A DNA stretch of 64,000 nucleotides from Paenibacillus sp. JZ16 (GCF_015326965.1 NZ_CP017659.1:2976001-3040000), one strand, 5' to 3'; counted from the stretch's first letter, positions 45,617-55,458 are shown. Notes: a model not told the origin generated them from the sequence alone. Made by a program: numbers and translations.

Positions 45617-45793
45617 TTACTCTTCCTCGTTCGGCGTGCGGTCGATGATCAGCTGCGTGACCTCGGTGTACTCGCCATGGTTTACTTCATCCTCCGTAGC
45701 CTCTTCGCGCAGATCATCATTGGTTTCCATACCCGGCGCAATGGTGGGCTCATCCTGCGGATGCTGTTCCCGCCCCATCTGTTTCCCGTTCAT
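45617..45793 (-). CDS. Acidic small protein of unknown function
   Basis: A 58-residue, strongly acidic protein (many E and D; NDDLREEATEDEVNHGEYTE region). ATG at 45793 has GGAGGGG six bases upstream. No family recognised; it stands alone between a terminator on one side and a radical SAM gene on the other. Confidence 0.55.
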   Translation of the reverse strand: MNGKQMGREQHPQDEPTIAPGMETNDDLREEATEDEVNHGEYTEVTQLIIDRTPNEEE

Positions 45794-45999
45794 AAACATC
45801 CCCTCCTCATCGGTTGATGCGATTAGAATTCCGATCCTCAGGGTGTTTTATTCCGGGACGCCCAGGTTATGGTCCGTTACGGCAACGCAGGGATTCATCT
45901 TCACGGCTCCAGTCCATGCCAATCCCTATAAGAAAGGTATTTCGCCAACACGGCAAGCCGCTCACATCAAGTTCCGGTAAGAGTTGTCCTTCGCTAACT

Positions 46000-47775
46000 C
46001 TACTTTGCCTGCTTCGCTAACCCCACAGGCATCGTATAGTACTGCGGCTGTCCTGTTTCGTTCTGCTGGTACAATACCAACAGCATCGTTGCATGGTCCG
46101 CGCTGTCCGGAAATCCGGTGCCGCCCTGGATGGCATCGCTGAGGTTAAACGGCAGCACCTCAATCATCGCATGTTTCTGCAGATCGCGCTCCGTGATCCC
46201 CAGATCGGCAAAACCGTCGGACAGGGCCGCAGGCTCCTCTACGATTTTGCGGACATTGGCGGTCCATTGCGCTTTATCCTGGGTATGATCCCACCATATT
46301 TTCCGCGGCTTATACTTATGGCCCAGGAAATAATCAAACTTCATGAGACCGGAGACAACGTCCATATGCGAGGTCTTCCGATCTTCAAGGAAAGCCGTTA
46401 AACGCGTGAACAGATCCTCGAGCTGATGGCCGATTTTTTGCCAGCCCTGTCCTTCCCAGTAGTCTCCAAACTCTTGGAAGAAATCAAACGGCGACGTAAA
46501 CTCATGCTTCATCAAATAATTCAGGGTGTGGTCCATCCGGTGCGCATTCCAATACTTCTCCAACACATCCTCCAGTCTCTTCAGTCGGACGATATCCGAG
46601 AACGGTAGCACGTCGCTACCGAGGATCTCATACGGAGCATGGTCCATGTAGGTGTAATTATACTTGTCCGCATCGATCCGCAACCCGGTTCCGCGGAGCA
46701 TCTTCAGGAAGCCTAACTGCAGTTCCTCCGGCCCAAGCGCAAATACATCGTTAAACGTTTTGCGGAACGTATCGTAATCCTCTTCCGGAAGACCTGCAAT
46801 CAAATCCAAATGCTGATCGATCTTGCGGCTGTCCTTGATCATGGTTACCGTGCGCGACAACTTGGTGAAATTCTGGCGACGCTTTACCAGCTCGTTTGTC
46901 GGGTCGTTGGTCGATTGCACCCCGATTTCAAACCGAAAAATGCCGGGAGGCGCATTTTTCGCCAAATAATCCAGCACCTCGGGACGCATGATATCCGCCG
47001 TGATCTCAAACTGGAACACGCAGCCGCCATGATTCTCGATAAGAAACTCGAACATTTCAAGCGCGTAATCCCGCTTAATGTTAAAGGTTCGGTCTACGAA
47101 CTTAATCAATTTTGCTCCGTTCTCGATCAGGTAGAGAATATCCGCTTTAGTCCGTTCAATGTCGTAGTAGCGAACCCCCACCTCAATGCTCGACAGGCAG
47201 AACTGGCAGCTGAAGGGACAGCCCCGGCTGGTCTCAAAATAGACAACCCGCTTCCCGAGATGCGGGATATCCTCCGGAAAACGATGCGGGGAAGGCAGCT
47301 CTGCCAGAATGCTCTTCGGTCTTCCGGGATTCACAATGACTTCATCCTGCTTGCGGTAAGCCACGCCATAAACGAAATGATACTTCCGGTCCCCTTCAAT
47401 CGTTTGCAGCAAATGGTGGAAGGTCTCCTCGCCTTCACCCATAACGATAAAGTCGACATTGTGCAGCCGTTTCATCCAATACTCCGTATCGTAGGATACT
47501 TCAGGTCCGCCCAATATGATCGTGACCTCCGGCATAATCTTCTTCACGATATCGATCACTTTAATCGTTTCTTCAATATTCCATATATAACAGGAGAATC
47601 CGATCACATCCGGCTTGCGCTGGAACAGGTCGGAGACGATATTCATCACAGGGTCCTTAATCGTGTACTCCGTCAGTTCGATATCGAAATCCTTCTCGCT
47701 GTATGCCTTCAGGCAGCGAATGGCTAAAGAGGTATGAATGTACTTGGCATTCAAGGTTGATAGTATGACTTTCAT
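46000..47775 (-). CDS. B12-binding domain radical SAM protein
   Basis: A 591-residue protein. Residues 1-150 form a cobalamin-binding-like Rossmann fold (IGFSCYIWNIEE, IILGGPEVSYDTEYW). The radical SAM cluster is RGCPFSCQFCLSS (CxxxCxxC), followed by FVDRTFNIKRDYAL and RFEIGVQSTNDPTNELV. The C-terminal part is a DUF4080-type extension. ATG at 47775 has only a weak site (GTGGA), but the family begins here (MKVILSTLNAKYIH). Reaction unknown; it could use the B12 made by the adenosyltransferase-linked pathway or just bind cobalamin. Confidence 0.85.
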   Translation of the reverse strand: MKVILSTLNAKYIHTSLAIRCLKAYSEKDFDIELTEYTIKDPVMNIVSDLFQRKPDVIGFSCYIWNIEETIKVIDIVKKIMPEVTIILGGPEVSYDTEYWMKRLHNVDFIVMGEGEETFHHLLQTIEGDRKYHFVYGVAYRKQDEVIVNPGRPKSILAELPSPHRFPEDIPHLGKRVVYFETSRGCPFSCQFCLSSIEVGVRYYDIERTKADILYLIENGAKLIKFVDRTFNIKRDYALEMFEFLIENHGGCVFQFEITADIMRPEVLDYLAKNAPPGIFRFEIGVQSTNDPTNELVKRRQNFTKLSRTVTMIKDSRKIDQHLDLIAGLPEEDYDTFRKTFNDVFALGPEELQLGFLKMLRGTGLRIDADKYNYTYMDHAPYEILGSDVLPFSDIVRLKRLEDVLEKYWNAHRMDHTLNYLMKHEFTSPFDFFQEFGDYWEGQGWQKIGHQLEDLFTRLTAFLEDRKTSHMDVVSGLMKFDYFLGHKYKPRKIWWDHTQDKAQWTANVRKIVEEPAALSDGFADLGITERDLQKHAMIEVLPFNLSDAIQGGTGFPDSADHATMLLVLYQQNETGQPQYYTMPVGLAKQAK

Positions 47776-47879
47776 GGTAGGGTCCACTTTCTTTCTACAT
47801 AATGTAAATTTATTAACCGAACGGTTTATTCTGAGTGATGGAACGGGAAAAAGCCATGATTTCCGCCTGTCATGCAAGC

Positions 47880-49763
47880 CTATTCTTCATAGTCAAACAG
47901 ATCGTCCCCGTCATTCGACGCACTCTGACCATTCAGGAAGAATTCCAGGAACGGACGGCCATATTTACGGAATTTCACTTCCCCGACCCCTTTGACATTC
48001 AGCATCTCATCCTCGCTCTGCGGACAAACCACACTCATCTCACGCAAGGTTGCGTCGTTAAAAATGATGTAGGACGGCACATGCTCTTTGCTTGCCAGCT
48101 CACGCCGAATCAAACGCAGCTGCTCGAACACCGTCTCGTTGACGGCTGACGGCGAATAATCGCGGCGGCTGCCGCTTCGCTGGCTGCCTGCGGCTTTGGA
48201 AGGACGCGGAACGCGCTGCATCACTTCGCGCTGGCCTTTTAACACATCGGCGGCCTCGCTCTGCAGTTTCACGACAGGGTATTGGCCTTCCGTCAGCGCC
48301 AGGAACCCTTCCGAGATGAGCACATTGATCGTCTCGGATATCTCCTTCTCGGTCCGATTCGACATCACGCCATAGGTCGGAAGGCGGTCAAAGCCGTACT
48401 CCAGCACTTTTTTCGCCCGGGAGCCCTTCAGCACCGAGGCGACCGTGGACACGCCAAAGCGTTCGCGCATCCGGTGGATGCATGAGAAAATTTTCTGCGC
48501 ATCCACCGTGATATCGACAAGCTCCCGGTCATCCGTGCAGGAGCTGCACGTACCGCAGGGCTTATCTTCGTGTTCTTCCCCGAAATAATCCAGCATCGCG
48601 CTCCTAAGGCACCTTGTGGTGTAGCAGTAATCGATCATCTGCTGCAGCTTCCGGTAGTCGTTCTGCTTGCGCTCGCCCTCCTGGGGATTCTGTTCAATCA
48701 GAAATTTCTGGGTCATGATGTCCTGGGCGCTAAACAGCAATATGCACTGGCTGGGCTCGCCATCCCGACCGGCGCGACCCGCTTCCTGCACGTAGGACTC
48801 CATATTTTTCGGCATATTGTAATGAATGACATACCGGACGTTGGATTTATCGATCCCCATGCCAAACGCGTTCGTTGCTACAATAACGCGAATATCGTCA
48901 TAGAGGAAAGCCTCTTGGCTCTCCGCCCGCTCCGCGTCACTCATGCCGGCATGGTATCGACCCGCTAGAAGCCCCTTAGCTATAAGGCGCTGGCATAAAT
49001 CATCGACCTCTTTGCGAGTGGCGGCATAGATGATTCCTGGCTGGTGGGTATGCGAGGCCGCATAGTCCAGAACGAACTCCCGCTTGTTCTCACCGCGAAG
49101 CACCGACATCTCCAGATTGTCGCGCCCAAGGCCCGTTACGAACACCTGCGGCTGTTCCAGTCGAAGCAGACGCTGCATGTCTTCCATAACTTCTGGCGTG
49201 GCCGTGGCCGTAAAGGCCGCCACGATCGGACGGTTCGGGAGCCCTTTAACAAAAGGAGCCACCGAGAGATAGCTGGTCCGGAAATCATGCCCCCACTGGG
49301 ATACGCAGTGAGCTTCATCGACAGCCACAATCGAAATGTCAAGACCTGCCATCTCCTCCCGGAACCAATCCAGTTCAAGCCGTTCCGGGGCGACATATAA
49401 CAGCTTCAATTCTCCGCGCTTGGCCGCACGTATGCGATCGTTCACTTCCTTGCCGCTGAGCGTGCTGTTGATATAGGCAGCGGCCACACCCGCTGTCGTA
49501 AGGGCATCCACCTGATCCTTCATCAAGGAAATCAAAGGCGATACAACCAACGTGAGACCCGGACACAGGAGCGCCGGGATCTGATAACAGATCGATTTGC
49601 CTCCGCCCGTCGGCATGATCCCGAGCGTATCTTGACCCGCCAGCAGACTGGCGACGATTTTTTTCTGGCCCTCCCGAAAATCAGGATAGCCGTAATATTT
49701 CTGCAGATAATCCCGCGCTGTATCCATATTCATCGATTCTCTATCATTTGTTTCCACATTCAT
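47880..49763 (-). CDS. recQ: ATP-dependent DNA helicase RecQ
   Basis: A 627-residue RecQ. Walker A is GIMPTGGGKSICYQIPAL, the DEAH box VAVDEAHCVSQWGHDFR, motif VI YVQEAGRAGRDGEPSQ. The RQC zinc site has CYTTRC and CGTCSSC, followed by a C-terminal HRDC domain (FEQLRLIRRELASKEHVPSY region). ATG at 49763 follows AAGGAG. It is co-directional with the radical SAM gene (105-base gap). Confidence 0.96.
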   Translation of the reverse strand: MNVETNDRESMNMDTARDYLQKYYGYPDFREGQKKIVASLLAGQDTLGIMPTGGGKSICYQIPALLCPGLTLVVSPLISLMKDQVDALTTAGVAAAYINSTLSGKEVNDRIRAAKRGELKLLYVAPERLELDWFREEMAGLDISIVAVDEAHCVSQWGHDFRTSYLSVAPFVKGLPNRPIVAAFTATATPEVMEDMQRLLRLEQPQVFVTGLGRDNLEMSVLRGENKREFVLDYAASHTHQPGIIYAATRKEVDDLCQRLIAKGLLAGRYHAGMSDAERAESQEAFLYDDIRVIVATNAFGMGIDKSNVRYVIHYNMPKNMESYVQEAGRAGRDGEPSQCILLFSAQDIMTQKFLIEQNPQEGERKQNDYRKLQQMIDYCYTTRCLRSAMLDYFGEEHEDKPCGTCSSCTDDRELVDITVDAQKIFSCIHRMRERFGVSTVASVLKGSRAKKVLEYGFDRLPTYGVMSNRTEKEISETINVLISEGFLALTEGQYPVVKLQSEAADVLKGQREVMQRVPRPSKAAGSQRSGSRRDYSPSAVNETVFEQLRLIRRELASKEHVPSYIIFNDATLREMSVVCPQSEDEMLNVKGVGEVKFRKYGRPFLEFFLNGQSASNDGDDLFDYEE

Positions 49764-49950
49764 GGATAAAAACTCCTTAATTCTCCTTGGTTTTCCGTTT
49801 CGAAAAGCCTGTATCCTTTAAGTTTAACGGCCTTTCCATGAATGGGCAACCGAATCGTAGAAGGAAATTGCATTCGACGAAGAGAACTTCATAAATGTGG
49901 AAAAAGGCATGCTATCATGTAGAGCCCAAAAAGTGAAGTTGGTGATCCTA

Positions 49951-50724
49951 ATGAATGACGCACATACCGAAGCCGTAAATCAAACCATTCAATATATGAA
50001 GGAGCATCTGGACGAGCCCATGACGGCCGAGCAGCTCGCCGATCTTGCGGGATACAGTCCCTACCATTTCTCCAGAGTATTCAAGCGAGTAACCGGCATA
50101 TCGCTCAGGCAATACCTGTCCGCGCTCCGGGTTGAATCCGGCAAAATCGAGCTCCTTCAAAGTCCTTCCCTGCTCGTAAAAATCGGAATGCGCATCGGTT
50201 TGGCAAGTCCCGGCACCTTCAATACCCGCTTCAAGCAGTTTGTCGGCCTGTCTCCGAAAAGGTTCCGCTCCACCACCGAGTCCCTGCATCGTTACGTGAA
50301 TCAATATGAGCACAAGCCATTAACCTGGGCAGAGGAAGAAAGACATGCTCTGCCCCGGATTCATTGCCGGATCGAAGCTCCCGAGGCGTTCCGCGGCATG
50401 ATTTACGTTGGTCTGTTCCCAAGACCCGTGCCTGATCAGAAGCCCGTCTCCGGTACGGCGGTCAACCTCAAGAACCGGACCTGTACTTTAGCCGGCATAC
50501 CAACCGGAACGTATTATGTGCTGGCAGCGGGCATCCCCTGGAGCCTCAATCCCCGGGATTATTTTCTGCTGAGCAAATCCTTGCGCGGCAAGCGGGAGGA
50601 GCCTGTCCATATCGACGAAGAAACCGATCTCGCCGTAAACATCACCTTGCGCGAGCCTCTGCCCTATGACCCGCCGATTGTTGTTAATCTACCTCTGCTC
50701 TTATTCGAGAAGGATCGGAAATAA
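49951..50724 (+). CDS. AraC family regulator with C-terminal beta domain
   Basis: A 257-residue protein. The N-terminal 100 residues hold two helix-turn-helix motifs (MTAEQLADLAGYSPYHFSRVFKRVTGISL and the second ending in GLSPKRFRSTTE). The C-terminal 150 residues form a beta-rich, uncharacterised domain (AVNLKNRTCTLAGIPTGTYYVLAAGIPWSL region), perhaps a ligand-sensing barrel. ATG at 49951 with GGTGAT upstream. The helix-first order is the reverse of AraC itself. Signal unknown. Confidence 0.82.
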   Translation: MNDAHTEAVNQTIQYMKEHLDEPMTAEQLADLAGYSPYHFSRVFKRVTGISLRQYLSALRVESGKIELLQSPSLLVKIGMRIGLASPGTFNTRFKQFVGLSPKRFRSTTESLHRYVNQYEHKPLTWAEEERHALPRIHCRIEAPEAFRGMIYVGLFPRPVPDQKPVSGTAVNLKNRTCTLAGIPTGTYYVLAAGIPWSLNPRDYFLLSKSLRGKREEPVHIDEETDLAVNITLREPLPYDPPIVVNLPLLLFEKDRK

Positions 50725-50826
50725 CAGCGCAAGGTAGAAGAATTTTTGAATCGCATGTCCCTTTATAATGGAATTGCTGGAAGCGTTATTACGGAACAAT
50801 GAGCACTATAGATTGGAGGAATAGAC

Positions 50827-51288
50827 ATGACCATTATTCAAGAAACCATAATTCAGGCCGACGTGCAGCTCCTCTGGCGAGCATGGACGGAGTCTGCGAG
50901 GATAACCGAGTGGTTTGCGCCGGCTGCTGAAATTGAACCGAGGGCGGGCGGAAAGTTCGAGCTTTATTTTAACCCGGCTAATCGTGAATCGATGTGCACC
51001 GCGGGCTGCACCATTTTGCAGTATGATGAACCGCATACCCTCGTGTTTGAGTGGAAAGGACCCGATCCCTTTGCGGAAACGATGAATCAGGGGGAATTAA
51101 CTGAGGTCAAGGTGTCTTTTAGACCTGAACAGGACGGCGGCACGAGAATTACCTTAGAGCATACGGGCTGGAAGGATACCGAGTCGTCACTGCAAGCCCG
51201 GGAATGGCATGTGGATGCATGGAAAAGCATGCTGGCCAGCTTAAAATCCAGCATCGAATCCGGTGAAGGCATTCTATGCTGCCAGTAA
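50827..51288 (+). CDS. SRPBCC family protein (AHSA1-like)
   Basis: A 153-residue START-like protein: LLWRAWTESARITEWFAP, then GGKFELYF and HTLVFEWKGPDP, a pattern of AHSA1/activator-type SRPBCC domains. These bind hydrophobic ligands or act in antibiotic tolerance; the ligand is unknown. ATG at 50827 has TTGGAGG. Followed by a VOC gene 32 bases later. Confidence 0.85.
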   Translation: MTIIQETIIQADVQLLWRAWTESARITEWFAPAAEIEPRAGGKFELYFNPANRESMCTAGCTILQYDEPHTLVFEWKGPDPFAETMNQGELTEVKVSFRPEQDGGTRITLEHTGWKDTESSLQAREWHVDAWKSMLASLKSSIESGEGILCCQ

Positions 51289-51320
51289 GACAACCCATGG
51301 ATTAGAGGAGAAGAGGAACT

Positions 51321-51683
51321 ATGCCCAATCTTTGTGTTCTATCGATCAATGTAAGTGATATGGATCAAGCGACGCGATTTTATTGTGATATTCTGGGATT
51401 CGAAATTTCCAAGGTGTATGATGATCAGATCATCAGTTTGAAACATGAAGGCGTTTCCCTTGTTCTGCAAAAATGCGACCGTCCTACGAAAACCGATTAC
51501 CCGCTTGAAGCTCAGGTTATTATCGGACTTGAGACGGCTGATGTACGCGCGGCGATTGCGAACTACAAAACGCAGGGTGTAGAGGTCATCTTTGATACAC
51601 CGCAGCCGTGCCCTCCCGGTCTATACAGCGCAATCCGGGACCCTTTTGGGAATGTAATTGAACTGCTGGAATTTACGGAGTAA
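51321..51683 (+). CDS. VOC superfamily protein
   Basis: A 120-residue single-module vicinal oxygen chelate protein: VSDMDQATRFYCDILGFEIS at the start and YSAIRDPFGNVIELLEF at the end, the usual glyoxalase/bleomycin-resistance layout. Metal ligand positions are partly kept (final Glu in VIELLEF). ATG at 51321 follows GAGGAGAAGAGG. Probably one unit with the SRPBCC gene. Confidence 0.85.
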   Translation: MPNLCVLSINVSDMDQATRFYCDILGFEISKVYDDQIISLKHEGVSLVLQKCDRPTKTDYPLEAQVIIGLETADVRAAIANYKTQGVEVIFDTPQPCPPGLYSAIRDPFGNVIELLEFTE

Positions 51684-51785
51684 TCATGCCGTTTGAGAAG
51701 GATCATAGTATCGGAAATACGAAGTGAAGTCCATATACACGCTCGAAGGATATGCTGCATGTAGCAGGTGTCCTTCTCGTCTTGA

Positions 51786-51816
51786 GGTCAGCCGGGGATT
51801 ACCGGTTGGCCTTTTT
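51786..51816 (+). terminator. Terminator after the VOC gene
   Basis: GGTCAGCCGG (51786-51795) pairs over ten positions with CCGGTTGGCC (51802-51811), two as G-T, followed by five T's. Confidence 0.75.
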
Positions 51817-51998
51817 GAGTTTTGAGCAGCCAATACTTGTCTCTATCATCCTTGACCTTCTGTTAATGTTAAACCCGATCCGGGTAAGAACATATTAATG
51901 TTAATTCCGAAGGTGAAGCATGGGCAGATTAGGAATCGCCGGTTTCGGAAATAATAGGTACTCGAACTGATATATTAACGACACAAGGGGAAATTCAT

Positions 51999-52814
51999 AT
52001 GGATATGACACCAGAACAACGCGTTACCCTGCACGGGTTCAACAACCTAACAAAATCGCTCAGCTTTAACATGTACGATGTCTGTTATACGAAAACCCGG
52101 GAAGAACGAGAGGCGTATCTTGAATATATTGATGAGCAGTATAACGCGGATCGGCTAACAAAAATATTGAGCCATGTGGCCGAAATCATCGGAGCGCATG
52201 TCCTGAACATTGCCAAGCAGGATTATATCCCGCAAGGCGCCAGCGTAACGGTCCTTGTATCCGAGGGTCCGGTCGTGGAGGTTCCGGAGGAATCCTATGA
52301 CGAATCGCCGGGGCCGCTGCCGGATAACGTCATCCTGCAGCTCGACAAGAGCCACATTACCGTCCATACGTATCCGGAATTTCATCCCGATGAGGGAATC
52401 AGCACCTTCCGGGCCGATATCGACGTGTCAACCTGCGGGGAGATTTCACCGCTGAAAGCCCTAAATTACCTGATCCACTCCTTTGATACGGATATTATGA
52501 CGATCGACTATAAAATTCGAGGCTTCACGCGGGATATTCACGGGCACAAGCTGTTTATCGACCATGAGATCAGCTCCATTCAGAACTACATTCCGGACGA
52601 GGCCAAGGAGCTGTTCGATATGATTGACGTCAACGTATACAAGGAGAACATCTTCCACACCAAGTGTAAGCTGAAGCAGTTTGATCTGGACAACTATCTG
52701 TTCGGTTACACGAAGGATAAGCTATCCGAAGCCGAGCAGCAGAAAATCACCGAGCGCATCAAACTGGAGATGGACGAAATTTATTACGGTAAAAACATGG
52801 ACCGCAGTTACTGA
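51999..52814 (+). CDS. speD: S-adenosylmethionine decarboxylase proenzyme, long (E. coli) type
   Basis: A 271-residue SpeD of the long class; B. subtilis SpeD is only about 126 residues. The self-cleavage site is [13 protein letters not shown], with Ser118 as the pyruvoyl precursor, as in the E. coli enzyme (KS-HICVHTYPE). It makes the aminopropyl donor for spermidine. ATG at 51999 follows CAAGGGG. It is not next to speE. It ends at a hairpin shared with the convergent kinase-regulator gene. Confidence 0.94.
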   Translation: MDMTPEQRVTLHGFNNLTKSLSFNMYDVCYTKTREEREAYLEYIDEQYNADRLTKILSHVAEIIGAHVLNIAKQDYIPQGASVTVLVSEGPVVEVPEESYDESPGPLPDNVILQLDKSHITVHTYPEFHPDEGISTFRADIDVSTCGEISPLKALNYLIHSFDTDIMTIDYKIRGFTRDIHGHKLFIDHEISSIQNYIPDEAKELFDMIDVNVYKENIFHTKCKLKQFDLDNYLFGYTKDKLSEAEQQKITERIKLEMDEIYYGKNMDRSY

Positions 52815-52880
52815 TGGTATGCACTCCGATACGCTGCCATCAAACGGCTTTGATGCTGGAAATATGCAAGAATCAGAAAC

Positions 52881-52912
52881 CAGGCCGGGCTCATAGGAGC
52901 CCGGCCTGATTT
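52881..52912 (+). terminator. Shared bidirectional terminator of speD and the kinase-regulator gene
   Basis: CAGGCCGGGCTC (52881-52892) and GAGCCCGGCCTG (52897-52908) form a 12-bp stem with an ATAG loop. The stop codon of the - strand gene lies within it. Confidence 0.75.
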
Positions 52913-54744
52913 GCAATTTCTATCGCTTCGTCCCGGTTGCGGACGCCCAGCTTGGCATACAAGGTTGAAGCATAATTCCGTACGGTCCCGTCTGAGAGAT
53001 ACAATCTCATCGCAATCGCCTTGTACCGCATGCCTTGGGAGAGATACTTCAGAATCTCCATCTCCCTTGGTGTCAGATCATACAACTTCAAAGTTGGAGA
53101 CGACGCCGGATCGGCTTCGATTAGGAATGCAGTACCGCCCTCCTCCTTCATAAAATCGCCCGATACCCCATCGAAGAGTTTCGCTGAAATCGCCGGATTC
53201 ATCAAAGTTCCGCCTCGATACACAATGCGAATGTTCTCAGCAAGTTCACGAGGCTCCATCGACTTCAGCAAATAACCGTCCGCTCCGCCTCGCATCGCTT
53301 CGGCTGCTTTGACCCTCTGCTCAAATGTGGTAAATATGATCACCTTCACTGACGGCCAACGTTGTTTGATCAATCGCATCGCTGTAATGCCATCCATCAC
53401 GGGCATCTCCAGATCCATCAGCACCAGATGGGGGTTAAGCTTCTCACACATGTCCAAGGCAAACTCCCCATGTTCCGCACGTCCTACTACCTCAAGGTCC
53501 TTCTCCGACTCCAGAATGATGCCGAGACTCTCCCTGATAAAAGGTTCATTATCCACCAATAAAATTCTGATGATTTCATCCGCAGGCTCCAAGATCCTAG
53601 GCAAGCTGCAGGTCACAACGGTTCCTTCGTCGGGAGTCGAATAAACCGTGACTTGGCCTTGAAGGCGATAGGCCCTTTCCTTCATGGCACTTAAACCAAA
53701 ACCTTCCTGGATTTGCACGGTTCCACGGCCGTTATCCAGAATTTCAAGCCGGGTTTGCTGCAATTCGAATTGAAGCACGGCATCAATCCTCGTCGCATTG
53801 CCGTGACGAACACTGTTGGTTAAAGACTCCTGGAGACAACGATAGAAGGTCATTTTCACCTGCCGGGATACCGGGTACGCTTCACCAAGCACTCTAAATC
53901 CTGCTTTTACCCCGCTGTTGCGCTCAAAATCCTCCGTTACCTGTCTCAGTGACTGCACCAGGGGAAGCTGTTCTTGCGGTGAGTCCAGCTCATGCAAGTA
54001 CCCTCTGACTTCATCCAGGCTTCTCCGTGTCAGTTCGAGCAGATTGGACAGCTTACGCTGAGCCGCTGCATCGGTTTCCGTGGAACGAAGCGTTTCCAAG
54101 CCCATAATGACCGCCGTATACGTATGGCCCATCGTATCATGCAGTTCCTTGGACACGCGCTCTCGTTCTTCCAGCAGCGTGACCCGCTCGACCTGGGACA
54201 AATATTGCTCCAAAATCGTATTATGTGTTCGAATGATTTCATTCTGGCGATAGTTGGCCATCAATAGATGAAAGGCAAATCCTAACGCAAACGCAAAGGC
54301 GACATGCTCCATCATCAGCATCAAATCCGTTGATGGGGCGTACAGCTTGATCAGCATTGGAACCAAGATAGCCGCAAGGGGGCCTGTCCATCTGTACGTA
54401 TTTCCATAGCTGTTCGCTGCCATCAGAAATGCCGGAATGATAAACGACAAGTAAGCCTCCGGGAATAAGGAAGTTAAATAGACGGCGATCCCCCCCGATA
54501 ACAGGAGCTCCGTTACCAAATATGCTTTATGGTTCAGAAGCAGACACAGCCAGGGTATCGAGAAAGCTGCCATCTCCCACATGACGACGAGCCATAATGA
54601 TACGGTAAACTGATTCCGGAGCTCTACAAACTTTATGATCAGGGAGATGCAGCCCATCATGCGAATAAAGAGCATGGCCCAGTCGTACCACTTCCATTGT
54701 TTCACTATATCAAACAAAGCTTTCACTCCCTGCAGTTCCTTCAC
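52891..54744 (-). CDS. NarL-type histidine kinase fused to its LuxR-family response regulator
   Basis: A 617-residue fusion. Residues 15-165: five or six membrane helices. Residues 190-250: HisKA_3 with ERERVSKELHDTMGHTYTAV (His202). Residues 300-383: ATPase with QESLTNSVRHGNATRI, DNGRGTVQIQEGFGLSAMKERA. A six-residue join (LEPADE) leads into a full receiver (IIRILLVDNEPFIRES; phospho-Asp444 in VLMDLEMPVMDG) and a C-terminal LuxR helix-turn-helix (LTPREMEILKYLSQGMRYKAIA). Kinase and regulator are normally separate genes; here the frame is continuous. GTG at 54744 follows AGGAAAG. Downstream of a separate sensor gene. Confidence 0.9.
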   Translation of the reverse strand: MKELQGVKALFDIVKQWKWYDWAMLFIRMMGCISLIIKFVELRNQFTVSLWLVVMWEMAAFSIPWLCLLLNHKAYLVTELLLSGGIAVYLTSLFPEAYLSFIIPAFLMAANSYGNTYRWTGPLAAILVPMLIKLYAPSTDLMLMMEHVAFAFALGFAFHLLMANYRQNEIIRTHNTILEQYLSQVERVTLLEERERVSKELHDTMGHTYTAVIMGLETLRSTETDAAAQRKLSNLLELTRRSLDEVRGYLHELDSPQEQLPLVQSLRQVTEDFERNSGVKAGFRVLGEAYPVSRQVKMTFYRCLQESLTNSVRHGNATRIDAVLQFELQQTRLEILDNGRGTVQIQEGFGLSAMKERAYRLQGQVTVYSTPDEGTVVTCSLPRILEPADEIIRILLVDNEPFIRESLGIILESEKDLEVVGRAEHGEFALDMCEKLNPHLVLMDLEMPVMDGITAMRLIKQRWPSVKVIIFTTFEQRVKAAEAMRGGADGYLLKSMEPRELAENIRIVYRGGTLMNPAISAKLFDGVSGDFMKEEGGTAFLIEADPASSPTLKLYDLTPREMEILKYLSQGMRYKAIAMRLYLSDGTVRNYASTLYAKLGVRNRDEAIEIANQAGLL

Positions 54745-54781
54745 GGTTCTTTCCTAATATGACATGGCCCCCACAGTGTGT

Positions 54782-55363
54782 CTACCTACAAACCGAAAAC
54801 ATCCACTGCGTGTACCGGCCGCTCCATCTCGCCGCTCCCTTAGCGGCCCATGACCCTGCATAAGCAAACAGAACGCCGACTCCCATCATAAGCAGAGACT
54901 TGGGCAAGGTATCGATGCGAATAGGTCCTACGTTGATATCCGCAAAGGAACTGATACATGGGGCCAATATCCATAGAATGGGAACGATAAAGAATATAAC
55001 GGCACTGAACAAACTCGTGATGCCAACGATAAACTTCAGCATGAGTACCGATACGGCTTTCCAATTTCGGATATCCGCCAGTTCCCCCTTAGCCTGAATC
55101 CAGAGGGAGCCGGTTGTTGTTCTCTTCATAACAGGTTCGATCGTTATGTCCGTATAGAACTTCGTCTGGATCCGATCATAATCCATGAAAGTCCATGACG
55201 ATCGCATAACAAAGGTAAGAACCGGTATCCCGATCAGGGTGAAACTCATGCCGGATCCAAAAACAAGGCCCACAAGATAATAACAAAAGTAAAACACCCC
55301 GGTTCCAAAAGTCAGCATCAAAAAACAAAAGTTCAGCAGGTACTCCCTCAGCCATTTCTTCAT
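54782..55363 (-). CDS. Stand-alone putative sensor-domain membrane protein
   Basis: A 193-residue membrane protein with four helices. FCFLMLTFGTGVFYFCYYLVG..GMSFTLIGIPVL resembles the PF13796 putative sensor domain, which usually forms the N-terminus of NarL-type histidine kinases, and the C-terminal pair is SVLMLKFIVGITSLFSAVIFFIV / LLMMGVGVLFAYAGSWAA. ATG at 55363 follows AAGGAG. It lies 37 bases upstream of the kinase-regulator fusion and is probably co-transcribed, acting as its detached sensor. Confidence 0.75.
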   Translation of the reverse strand: MKKWLREYLLNFCFLMLTFGTGVFYFCYYLVGLVFGSGMSFTLIGIPVLTFVMRSSWTFMDYDRIQTKFYTDITIEPVMKRTTTGSLWIQAKGELADIRNWKAVSVLMLKFIVGITSLFSAVIFFIVPILWILAPCISSFADINVGPIRIDTLPKSLLMMGVGVLFAYAGSWAAKGAARWSGRYTQWMFSVCR

Positions 55364-55436
55364 AGATTAAACTCCTTTCATGTCTTCATGACCTTGATAC
55401 TCCTGTATCCTACTGCACTCGTTGTCATGTGCAACA

Positions 55437-55458
55437 GTGTCAAAATGTCATATGACAC
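55437..55458. promoter_or_regulatory. Palindromic site upstream of the sensor operon
   Basis: GTGTCA (55437-55442) and TGACAC (55453-55458) flank a perfect TGTCATATGACA (55446-55457). A second pair GTTG...CAAC lies just before (55421-55435). It is 75-95 bases upstream of the sensor start and could be the binding site of the fused LuxR regulator. Confidence 0.4.

Noticed and set aside
46810..47727. 305-codon frame antisense to the B12 radical SAM gene
   Set aside because: Lies entirely inside a well-supported gene on the other strand.
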